Both the position numbers and the translations under genes were made by a program. Source: Clostridium rhizosphaerae (GTDB lineage: Bacteria > Bacillota > Clostridia > Clostridiales > Clostridiaceae). Taken from it: a DNA stretch of 64,000 bases. Under the pieces are notes generated by a model. That model saw only the letters and a list, made by a program, of their open reading frames with translations, was not told where the DNA came from and searched no databases. Below, piece after piece: positions 36,150-44,400 of the stretch (position 1 is its first letter; every line of letters starts with the position of its first letter). The stretch is taken from positions 1 to 64,000 of the forward strand of contig NZ_JAESWC010000004.1 in assembly GCF_016765585.1 (NCBI RefSeq), written 5' to 3'.

Positions 36150-36198
36150 AAAAAAGCATCTTTATACTATGTTTTTTCTAGTATAAGGATGCTTTTTT
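36150..36198. terminator. bidirectional terminator downstream of the LacI gene
   Basis: AAAAAAGCATCTTTATACTA pairs with TAGTATAAGGATGCTTTTTT (one wobble) around a 9-base loop, with A/T runs on both sides. It should stop minus-strand transcripts coming from the LacI gene before the N-glycan promoter. The rest of the 36199-36537 gap is AT-rich and no gene is credible there. Confidence 0.9.
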
Positions 36199-36537
36199 AA
36201 AAAATATGTTAAACAGATTCACAATAACAAAAAAATATTTGGGGATTATCTTAAAAATAACAGAAAGGTAGATAATAAAATGACAATGACATAAAAAAGA
36301 GAAGAAAATAGGTTCATCCATAAATTTTGTGAAGCGTATATAATATGATATGTTAATTACAACGTTGCTGGTATTTTTAACATTTGCCAATAAGTAACTA
36401 CTCAGCCATATATATTGCATTTTTAAAATTAACATCATACAATGATTTTAAATTTGTAAAGGCCTGAATAGTTACGTTATACTAACAATTTACTAATTTA
36501 TGCATATACCCTATCTCGTCAAAGAGCTTATTTTATA

Positions 36538-37575
36538 TTAAAAATTTGTAGAATCTCCAAATGAAACATCAAAAGATATATATATAATTTCATACGGAGA
36601 ATCCGGATCGTTAATACGATAAAGCAGTTGTCTTACTAGACGTTTTCCCAAGGCGTTCAGATCTACTTGTACCGTGGTAAGATAATTGGTCAAGTCACCA
36701 TGTTCTGTAATTCCATCATATCCGGTTATTGCCACGTCTTTAGGTACTTGAATTTTATGTTCATTCAAATATTGAAGTACAAGGTTTGCTACAAAATCAT
36801 TTACGCAGACGAAGGCTTGAGGCATACTATGTAATCCGCTTAAGAATTGGTTAATTTCCTCTTGGTAAGTATCAATACCAATATTTCCTGTTAAACATAA
36901 TTTAGAATTAACAGGCAGATTATTTGATGACATAGCAGATAGAAACCCTTCATATCTATCTTGATTTGTTCGCGCATAATCCGTTGGCCCAATAAATCCT
37001 ATTTCTGTACGTCCCTTTTCAATAATAGAATTTGTTATTTTACGAATAGTATTATGCCCTTCTAATAGTAATAAGTCACCGGTTAGTGTGTCCTCTGGAA
37101 TAGAAGTGACAATATCCAAAAATACTTTTGGTATTCTTAATTTGTTTAACATCTGCAAAATAGGAATATCGTAAACATTAAGTACAATCATACCTTGTAC
37201 AGTACCGTTAGATAAAACCGCAGGCAAGGTATAGGAATCATTATATTTGGACGGAAGGTATGTGTACATTAAGTTAATATTATCTTTTGCCAGTTGTTTA
37301 GCAATACAATGAATAATACTTATCCAGAACATTGAAGTATCCGGACGAGATACAACAACAGAAACAGTAATTGGGTCATCTTTTTCTGTAATATTAACCT
37401 GTTGTTCTGTTGATGTAGGCTGTTCTGATTTTAGATAACCCATCTCGAGTGCTTTTGTTATAATTTCATTACGCAAAGGTTCTGAAACTCCAGGATAATC
37501 ATTGAAAACTTTCCAAACGGTTACCCTAGATACTTTAAGAGCATCTGCTAAATCCTGCATTGTTACTTTTCTCAT
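36538..37575 (-). CDS. LacI-family transcriptional regulator of the N-glycan locus
   Basis: A 345-residue regulator. The N-terminal helix-turn-helix is VTMQDLADALKVSRVTVWKVFNDYPGVSEPLR (residues 4-35), followed by the hinge and a periplasmic-binding-like effector domain (TVSVVVSRPDTSMFWISI, FVCVNDFVANLVLQYL, DVAITGYDGI). The usual TVSRVLN of recognition helix 2 is TVWKVFN here, so its operator may deviate from the common LacI palindrome. It is transcribed toward the operon but separated from it by a strong terminator, so it has its own promoter. It probably senses a mannose/GlcNAc/fucose-containing product. ATG follows AATAGGAGAAACT. Confidence 0.9.
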   Translation of the reverse strand: MRKVTMQDLADALKVSRVTVWKVFNDYPGVSEPLRNEIITKALEMGYLKSEQPTSTEQQVNITEKDDPITVSVVVSRPDTSMFWISIIHCIAKQLAKDNINLMYTYLPSKYNDSYTLPAVLSNGTVQGMIVLNVYDIPILQMLNKLRIPKVFLDIVTSIPEDTLTGDLLLLEGHNTIRKITNSIIEKGRTEIGFIGPTDYARTNQDRYEGFLSAMSSNNLPVNSKLCLTGNIGIDTYQEEINQFLSGLHSMPQAFVCVNDFVANLVLQYLNEHKIQVPKDVAITGYDGITEHGDLTNYLTTVQVDLNALGKRLVRQLLYRINDPDSPYEIIYISFDVSFGDSTNF

Positions 37576-37622
37576 AGTTTCTCCTATTTACTAAATAATA
37601 TTTTCGAAAACCAGCTGGTTGA

Positions 37623-37695
37623 TTTAACATTATTCACATGGTTATTATATAATAATGTTAAATTATATTCAATGGTTACTGAACAAAATGTTAAA
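37623..37695 (-). promoter_or_regulatory. promoter and putative operators of the LacI gene
   Basis: Minus strand: -35 TTGAAT (37667-37672), exactly 17 bases, -10 TATAAT (37644-37649). The spacer contains AATAATGTTAAA (plus-strand view, 37651-37662) and its inverted partner TTTAACATTATT lies at 37623-37634 downstream of the -10. A further AATGTTAAA is at 37687. The arrangement suggests autorepression. Confidence 0.6.
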
Positions 37696-37737
37696 TTCAA
37701 AATAAAGTTGTTAAAAAATAATCTTGTTTTTAAATTT

Positions 37738-38174
37738 CTATATCATTTTTTCATACTGTTTTTTGTAATCCCTCTTCATATTGCTTTCAAACTTTTTTAA
37801 ATAAATCGAAGAAAACTCTTCAGCAGATATATTAAATCTGTTTAATACATCCATATAATACATAAGCACATCTCCTAATTCCTCCACCTCAGCATAAAAA
37901 AGCTGTCCAAAGCTTTCTTCTCCATCTCTATCTACCGAATAAATACATACAGGATATAATCTAAATTCCTTTGCTCCAATCTCTTCAAATAATTCTCTGT
38001 ATGCAGTATCTTTAATATTTTCTCCTTCTTCTCTATGGCCTCCCGGTATTTCCCAGGTTGTCATATCTTTATGTCTAACAAATATCCATCTATCCTTATA
38101 TCGTACTGCATTTACTGCAAATTTAGTTCGCAATCTTCAATATTACCTATATCGTATATATTTACTTTTAACAT
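37738..38174 (-). pseudogene. Nudix hydrolase with frameshift, fused to a MazG-like C-terminus
   Basis: The natural start is probably ATG at 38174 (after GGAGCAAACA), reading MLKVNIYDIGNIEDCEL. One base is missing near 38122 in CTAAATTT, which leads that frame to a TAA; the -1 frame then continues KFAVNAVRYKDRWIFVRHKD and the complete Nudix box GGHREEGENIKDTAYRELFEEIG. After FGQLFYAEVEELG, where Nudix relatives go on differently, the text becomes DVLMYYMDVLNRFNISAEEF, resembling the C-terminus of MazG-type pyrophosphohydrolases. So the gene seems frameshifted and joined by deletion at an EELG stretch shared by both families. A TTG at 38133 could still start a 131-residue product, but without a good ribosome binding site. 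Confidence 0.65.
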
Positions 38175-38218
38175 TTGTTTGCTCCTTTACTGTAGTATTA
38201 ACTTAATGCTCCCGTATT

Positions 38219-38398
38219 TCAAGGAGATACATGGATATGATAGTGCCAAACATCTTGGTTTCCAGCATGCTCACTACGCTGTCTTGTTAATGTGCCATCA
38301 CACTTATATACCTGCTTTAATGCTATACATACCTCTCTTGCAAAATCATGTATTTTTGCTGATAATTCAGATGGAAGTTCATAGATATTTCCTATAAA
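38219..38398 (-). pseudogene. HIT-family protein remnant (C-terminal half)
   Basis: The minus-strand frame reads FIGNIYELPSELSAKIHDF, then REVCIALKQVYKCDG, and ends GNQDVWHYHIHVSP before TGA. The last part is a histidine triad (H-Y-H-I-H) of a HIT class different from the two intact HIT genes of the window. There is no start codon; the fragment begins exactly at the stop codon of the upstream Nudix gene, so the N-terminal half was lost by a deletion that joined the two genes. Confidence 0.8.
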
Positions 38399-38799
38399 CC
38401 TTGTATATTATTGATGTCCCAGTTTTTTATTCTTATCTTATAAACCTCATGCATCTTATCAAGATTTTCCTCATTAAATTCTAGCCATTCATACTTATCA
38501 TGTTCATCAGATAACTTTAAACTTCCCTCTTTTATTTTGCAAAGATATATAACCCCCGTTATCTGATAATCTTCTGCAATAAAGTTCCATGTATCTAATA
38601 GTTTTACTGGTTCTACAATAAAGTTAGTCTCTTCTTTTACTTCTCTTATTAAAGTTTCTTCTGCGGTTTCACCAAACTCCATTCTTCCTCCTGGAAGTTC
38701 ATAGAGATTATGCTTTGCTATTGTCATGTGCAATGCCAAAAACTTGCCATCATTCAGAATAAATGCCCTTGCAGCGAATTCTATTTTACGAGTTTCCAT
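38392..38799 (-). CDS. Nudix hydrolase, copy 2 of a duplicated pair
   Basis: A 135-residue Nudix enzyme nearly identical to the one at 7562-7969 (same Nudix box GRMEFGETAEETLIREVKEE; most differences are conservative). The last residues differ (NNIQGL against NKLKAL). Paired with a HIT gene 181 bases upstream, as in the first copy, where the spacing is 30 bases. ATG follows a GAGGAGATATAAATGG-like site. The substrate is unknown. Downstream, the stop codon abuts a HIT remnant. Confidence 0.9.
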   Translation of the reverse strand: METRKIEFAARAFILNDGKFLALHMTIAKHNLYELPGGRMEFGETAEETLIREVKEETNFIVEPVKLLDTWNFIAEDYQITGVIYLCKIKEGSLKLSDEHDKYEWLEFNEENLDKMHEVYKIRIKNWDINNIQGL

Positions 38800-38980
38800 T
38801 TATATCTCCTCAATTACTTTATTATTTCTTTTAATCCTGTTAGATTAAATGAGTAATATTTTATACCGATTATATTAGCAGTAGCAGGAGCAACTACAGA
38901 TAAATCATCATCTGTGCTAGGGATATATGATTACTTAGCATATCTATCACACCTATCCCCTCAATTTAATATTAATAAAC

Positions 38981-39307
38981 TTATTTTTTACTTCCATATA
39001 TTAAGTGCCAGTGAAGATGTTTAGAATCTTGATACTGTCCTAAATTTGTTATTACTCTACAAGCACCACATTCTGATACAACATCTGCAGCAACTTTCTT
39101 TACAACACTAAGTATTTCTAACAATAAATCGTTTTCTTCTTCCGTAATTGTAATCAGAGAAGATATATGTTTCTTAGGAATAACTACTATATGCTTCTCA
39201 TAGGCTGGTTTGGTATGATAATAGGCAAGTACATTTTCTGTTTCAAATACTTTTCTTACCTCTGTTCTTCCGTTTAATACTTGTTCACAATAGAAATCAT
39301 TAGTCAT
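38981..39307 (-). CDS. HIT-family nucleotide hydrolase/transferase, copy 2
   Basis: A 108-residue histidine-triad protein with HLHWHLIYG at the C-terminus, paralogous to the gene at 8000-8326 (about 17 differences in 108 by eye). The active-site histidines are kept in both. The function is probably hydrolysis of a nucleotide phosphoramidate or ester. The 181-base gap to the next Nudix gene is longer than in copy 1 and holds no recognisable gene. ATG follows GAGGAGATAGCAAG. Confidence 0.9.
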   Translation of the reverse strand: MTNDFYCEQVLNGRTEVRKVFETENVLAYYHTKPAYEKHIVVIPKKHISSLITITEEENDLLLEILSVVKKVAADVVSECGACRVITNLGQYQDSKHLHWHLIYGSKK

Positions 39308-39400
39308 CTTGCTATCTCCTCAAAGTTTCTTAATTTTCTCAAATATTCCTTTAAGATAATTATAGCATAAATTCCTATTTTTACATTTAAACTTTTCTAT

Positions 39401-39444
39401 AAAAAAACGTAGGCTGCTGAGTTAAAAATACCCTGCAGCCTACG
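39401..39444 (-). terminator. Rho-independent terminator of trpS
   Basis: Minus strand: CGTAGGCTGC pairs with GCAGCCTACG, then a run of seven T. It lies 40 bases after the trpS stop codon. Confidence 0.92.
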
Positions 39445-39483
39445 GCTTATTGAAAAACTTTATTGATTTTGAAAGACTTTATT

Positions 39484-40488
39484 TTACTTGGACACCGGTA
39501 TAAATCCTATCTTCTTTTGCATCTTTCTAAGGGTCTTATTAGCAACATAATTAGCTTTTTCTGCCCCAGCTTTGTATATGCTTTCTAGATATGCTTTATC
39601 TGCAACAAGCTCCTTTACTTTTTTCTGAATTGGTTCAAGCTCTGCTACAATTGCTTCAGCTACATCCTTTTTAAACTGGGCATACCCTTGACCTTCGTAT
39701 TTCTCTTCGATTTGTTCGGTAGTTTGACCTGTTATTGTACTTAATATAGTCATTAAGTTCTTAACTCCTGGCTGCTCGTCTGAGTACTTTACAACACCAA
39801 TACTGTCAGTTACAGCTCTAGATACTTTCTTCCTGATAACTTCTGGAGGATCCATAATCAATATATAGCTGTTAGGATTATCATCGGATTTAGACATTTT
39901 CTTGGTGGGGTCTTGCAGACTCATTATTTTTGCTCCATTTTGCGCTATATAGCCTTCCGGAATTACAAAAGTTTCACTGTAAGTATTGTTAAACCTCTGA
40001 GCTATATCTCTGGCTAACTCCAAGTGCTGTTTTTGATCAACCCCAACAGGCACTAAATCTGTTTGGTAAAGAAGTATATCAGCTGCCATAAGCACTGGGT
40101 AATCAAGCAGCCCTGCACTTACAGAATCACCATATCTTTGTGATTTATCTTTAAACTGCGTCATCCTGCTTAATTCCCCCATATAGGTATAGCAGTTTAA
40201 AAGCCATGCTGCCTCAGAATGAGCAGGTACATGTGACTGAATAAATATAGTGTTTTTCTCAGGAACTATTCCTGCTGCTATATAAATAGACATAACCTCT
40301 AAGGTTCTTGCTCTTAAATCTTTTGGTTCTTGTCTTACTGTAATTGCATGCAAATCTACTACACAAAAGTAGCAATCATATTCTTCTTGAAGCTTTACCC
40401 AGTTTTTTATTGCTCCTAAGTAATTTCCCAATGTAAGCTGACCTGATGGTTGTATTCCACTGAATATAACCTTTCTCTTTTCTTCCAT
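39484..40488 (-). CDS. trpS: tryptophanyl-tRNA synthetase
   Basis: A 334-residue class Ic aminoacyl-tRNA synthetase that charges tRNA-Trp. The HIGH-equivalent lies in SGIQPSGQLTLGNYLGA (residues 10-26) and the KMSKS loop is KKMSKSDDNPNS (about residue 197). DLHAITVRQEP and GVDQKQHLELARDIAQRFN are typical of TrpRS and separate it from TyrRS. The length matches bacterial enzymes. It is preceded by a T-box leader and followed by a strong terminator, so it is a single-gene unit controlled by uncharged tRNA. Confidence 0.96.
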   Translation of the reverse strand: MEEKRKVIFSGIQPSGQLTLGNYLGAIKNWVKLQEEYDCYFCVVDLHAITVRQEPKDLRARTLEVMSIYIAAGIVPEKNTIFIQSHVPAHSEAAWLLNCYTYMGELSRMTQFKDKSQRYGDSVSAGLLDYPVLMAADILLYQTDLVPVGVDQKQHLELARDIAQRFNNTYSETFVIPEGYIAQNGAKIMSLQDPTKKMSKSDDNPNSYILIMDPPEVIRKKVSRAVTDSIGVVKYSDEQPGVKNLMTILSTITGQTTEQIEEKYEGQGYAQFKKDVAEAIVAELEPIQKKVKELVADKAYLESIYKAGAEKANYVANKTLRKMQKKIGFIPVSK

Positions 40489-40530
40489 AATAATACCTCC
40501 CTCTTTTAATGAAGAATTAAAAATTAAAAA

Positions 40531-40815
40531 AGCCCTAAGGCTTTTTTATAAAGCCTTAGGGCGTAACATACGCGGTGCCACCTAATTCAAAAAGCATAAT
40601 GCTTTTCCTTATTTATAAGATACACAATGATATCCTGCCTTTGTAACGTAAGGCTTACGTGAAGGACTACTTATGTTCATCCCCAACCTTCCAAGACCCA
40701 TTCAGTTTAAGCATAACTGCTGCAATTTCACCGTCTGCAGCTCTCTTTAAATCTGTTTTTAAACTTACTTGCTTCCTGGTATAGCGGCTTAATAATATCT
40801 TTTCTTTATAATATT
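40531..40815 (-). promoter_or_regulatory. T-box leader of trpS
   Basis: The minus strand carries the T-box bulge sequence AGGTGGCACCGCG (40571-40583), followed by the terminator GCCCTAAGGC...GCCTTAGGGC and a T-run (40531-40562). Upstream lie about 230 bases of leader with a stem I-like region (GCTGCAGACGG, AATTGCAGC). Several TGG triplets occur in it, and a Trp (UGG) specifier is expected, but I could not fix which one. Uncharged tRNA-Trp would favour the antiterminator. Confidence 0.9.
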
Positions 40816-40823
40816 CCCAAATA

Positions 40824-40857
40824 AAAAGATTGTCAATATTATTATTGACAATCTTTT
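40824..40857 (-). terminator. terminator of the desulfoferrodoxin gene
   Basis: AAAAGATTGTCAATA pairs with TATTGACAATCTTTT around a few A/T bases, directly downstream of the gene and upstream of the T-box. Confidence 0.85.
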
Positions 40858-40880
40858 GAAAAAATATTAATAGTTTTGTG

Positions 40881-41255
40881 TTAAGCTTTCCAAAGGCCGT
40901 GAAGATTGCAGTATTCTCTAACAGATAAAATTTCTTCTTGGATATTAAAGAAAGCTTCTGGCTTTTCTCCTGGTTTTAAATACTTTCTATAAACATTATT
41001 TAAAGTAACAACTTCAATCCACTCAATATAATGTGTTTCAAGCATTGGATGTTCTACTGAACCTACCTTAACTAACACACCATTCTCAAACTTTTCTACT
41101 ACAGGTATATGTTTTTCAACCGCTGCCTCAGTAGTATTTTCAGTTTTTAAAGTCATTGGCTGACCACAGCATACTAAAGTTCCGCCTGATGCATGAATCA
41201 CTTCTACCATGTTTCCGCACTTTTCACACTTATAAACTTGTCTTAATTCTGTCAT
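40881..41255 (-). CDS. dfx: desulfoferrodoxin (superoxide reductase)
   Basis: A protein of about 124 residues with both iron centres. The N-terminal desulforedoxin centre uses the Cys of YKCEKCGNMV and LVCCGQPM. The C-terminal superoxide-reducing centre uses the His of EKHIPV, the His of EHPM and the Cys and His of CNLHGLW. It reduces superoxide to peroxide without making oxygen, a defence of strict anaerobes. Start: ATG at 41255, 7 bases after GGAGGG; the upstream six-codon extension overlaps the ribosome binding site. It is monocistronic with a terminator. Confidence 0.95.
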   Translation of the reverse strand: MTELRQVYKCEKCGNMVEVIHASGGTLVCCGQPMTLKTENTTEAAVEKHIPVVEKFENGVLVKVGSVEHPMLETHYIEWIEVVTLNNVYRKYLKPGEKPEAFFNIQEEILSVREYCNLHGLWKA

Positions 41256-41354
41256 AACAAACCCTCCATCCATTTATTTAACTACATTTATATTTAATGC
41301 AGTTATTTAAAAATATGACCAAGTATTTACTACTAAATTATACCACCATATAAG

Positions 41355-41386
41355 AAAAGAGACAGTTTAAAACCGTCTCTTTTTTA
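41355..41386 (-). terminator. terminator of the cyclic glucan synthase gene
   Basis: Minus strand: AAAAGAGAC with GTCTCTTTT around an A/T loop, closely after the stop codon, with T-rich flanks. Confidence 0.8.
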
Positions 41387-41419
41387 TAATTTTACAAAAA
41401 TTTAATTTTTAACTAAGCC

Positions 41420-44400
41420 TTAAATTATAACTTCAACAACATGCTCTCCAGATTCCAGGTAAGGTACTATATTAGCTTCTAAAGGCTTTCCATCAAGGTA
41501 AATCTTATTGCCCTCTCCTCTTTTTACTTCAATATTATATATACAATTATCTTTTTTATAGTATATTTGATACTCATTCCATTCCTTAGGAACTGCTGGT
41601 TCAATAGTAAAGCCTTTCCCACTAACCTGCTTGAGGCCTAATATACCTTCAATTCCAACTCTATACATCCATCCTGAAGCTCCGGTGTACCAGCTCCAGC
41701 CTCCTCTTCCTTCATGGCCTTCAGTAGTATAAACATCCGCCGTCATTACATAAGGTTCTACCTTATATCTTTCTGCTTCCAGATGAGACTTTGCATGATT
41801 AATAGGATTTATCATGTGGTAGCTTCGCCAAGCCTTGTGTCCATAGCCAAGCTTTGCCATAGCAAGAGCTACCCAGGTTGCAGCATGAGTATACTGACCT
41901 CCATTTTCTCTTACTCCTGCAATATATCCTTTTATATAACCAGGCTCAAGTGTAGAATTATTAAAAGCAGGTGTTAGCAGAAGCACCATTCCTTTATCTT
42001 CTTTAATTAAATGCCTTTCAAGTGCTTCCATAGCCTCTTCAATACGAGATCTTTTTCCTGCACCGGATATTACAGCCCATGATTGAGATAAGGAGTCAAT
42101 TTGACATTCGTCATTTTCATAGGAGCCTAAAGGCGTACCATCATCAAAGTACGCTCTCCTGTACCATCCGCCGTCCCAAGCATGTTTTTCAAGATTTTCT
42201 CTTATAAATTCTTGCATATCTTTGTATTTTTCTGCTCTCTTTTCATCTTTTTTGTGTAAGCATATATCTTTAAAGTTATCTAATATGCTATACAAAAACC
42301 ATCCTAGCCATATGCTTTCTCCTCTGCCCCTATTTCCTACAGTACTCATTCCATCGTTCCAGTCTCCGCTTCCCATAAGAGGTATATTGTGACTTCCAAA
42401 CCTTAATGATATCTCTATAGCCTTTATGCAGTGCTCATAAATAGTTCCTGTTTCACTGGAGGCAGGAGTGATTTTATATCTTTCGTCCTCTCCTTCTTTT
42501 AAAGGTTCATCTATAAGATAAGAAGAAGTTTCATCAAGTATGCTGTAGTCTCCGGTATTTTTAATATAATCAATAGTTACATAAGGCAGCCACAAAAGAT
42601 CATCTGAAAAACGGGTTCTTATTCCGCTGTTAACTACAGGATGCCACCAATGCTGTACATCTCCTTCAATAAATTGTCTTGAAGCACTATGAATTATATG
42701 CTCTCTAATAAAATTTGGTTCTAAGTATCCAATAGCCATTACATCTTGAAGCTGATCTCTAAAACCTATTGCACCACCTGATTGATAAAAGGCAGTCCTG
42801 GACCAATATCTGCATGATAAAGTCTGATACATAAGCCAGCCATTAAGCATAATATCCATAGTTTTGTCCGGTGTTTTAACCTGTACTCTATGAAGTAAAT
42901 CCTTCCAGAAGTTCTTTACTTCAATTAGCTTTTCTTCTACTCTTTCAAGATTGCTAAAGCTTTCTGTAATTGTCTCAATATACTCAAAATTATCCTTTTG
43001 CCCAAGCATTACTATAATATTAGCTTCTTCCCCTGCCTTTATAGTAACTTTAGTACTGCATACCATGCATGGATCATATCCTGAACCTATATTATTTGAA
43101 AATTCTTCGTATTTTAAAGCTTCAGGAGACTCTATCCTTCCTCCTCTTCCTAAAAATTCTTTTCTATCGCCTGTGAAGGAAGTTTCATCACCGCCTGAAA
43201 GCTTTAAATAAGCAAAATCTTTTCCAAAGTGTTCACTGTAAGGATTTTGAGCATAAATAAATTTATTATTCTTATCTATATAAGTTGATATATACTGAGC
43301 AGTCTGTTGCGGATAAACTCCGAGTACAAGCTGTGCATAATAAGTTATGGAAAGCTTTCTTTCTTTTTCAGTGTTATTTTTAAGCTTAATAATGCCCAGT
43401 TTAACACTTTCGTCAATTGGAACAAAGTAAGTTGCTTCTCCTGTTATTCCATAAGCTGTATGTTTAAAATTAGAATAACCAAAGCCATGCTCAACTAAAT
43501 ACTGGCCTTCATCTCTAATAGGCTTAGGTGTAATACTCCAAAGCTTTCCTGTTGTTTCATCCCTTAAATATAAAGCCTCTGAGGTTGGATCAGTCACCGG
43601 ATCATTAGACCATGGAGTAATCTTATTTTCTCTGCTGTTTTTATACCATGTATAACTGTTTCCGCTTTCTGATACATGAAATCCAAATTCTCTATTAGAA
43701 ATTACATTTATCCACGGAGCAGGCGTATTTATATAATCCTTTAATATTATTGTATACCTATCCTTTTCGGTATCAAAACCTCCATAACCGTTAAAATACT
43801 CTAAATGAGAATGTGAGAAATTAACCTGTGCAGAGGTATAATTTTCTTCTGTATTTTGAAGCGGTTTTAAATTACTTTCAGCCGATTCTTCTTCTTTAAT
43901 CTGCTGTACTAAGCTTCCTCTATCTCCATCAATTACAAGTCTCGCTATAGAAGTTACAAACTCAACATCTTCTACTGCCATAGTTCCTTTACTGTGAAGA
44001 AATACTCCTCCAGGCTTATTTTGCTTATCCCTCACATGGCTTGATGAAATCAAATCTCTGATAGAATCTTGAAGCGGCTGAGTGTACAGCGTGTTCTGGA
44101 GATTAATTATTACAAAATCTACTTTAAGCCCCTTAATGTTTAAGTATTCGTGAGCCTTAAGCAATTGTCTTACTAAATCCAAATCTTTTTCGCCTCTTAT
44201 TATTAGTAAAAGTATGGGCAGGTCTCCTGAAATCCCATAAGACCATAAAGCTGGCTGAGACTTTTTTATACTTTTAATTAGTTCCTCTCTCTTTCTAAGA
44301 CTTGAATTTAAAAACAATATTTTAGAAGACATATGCTGATATAAATTTGCCTGTGCAGATTTTATATTCAGATACTTCATTTCAACTTGAGTTTGGGTCC

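Noticed and set aside
36178-36438. 86-codon minus-strand frame upstream of GH130
   Set aside because: It has no ribosome binding site, runs through a terminator hairpin and reads as AT-rich random hydrophobic sequence.
38035-38397. 120-codon plus-strand frame
   Set aside because: It is opposite to the HIT remnant and the Nudix/MazG pseudogene; the minus-strand readings give recognisable protein families.
38800-38980. Short open plus-strand stretch (LAVAGATTD and onward) between the HIT and Nudix genes
   Set aside because: No start with a ribosome binding site and no recognised family; too short to support.
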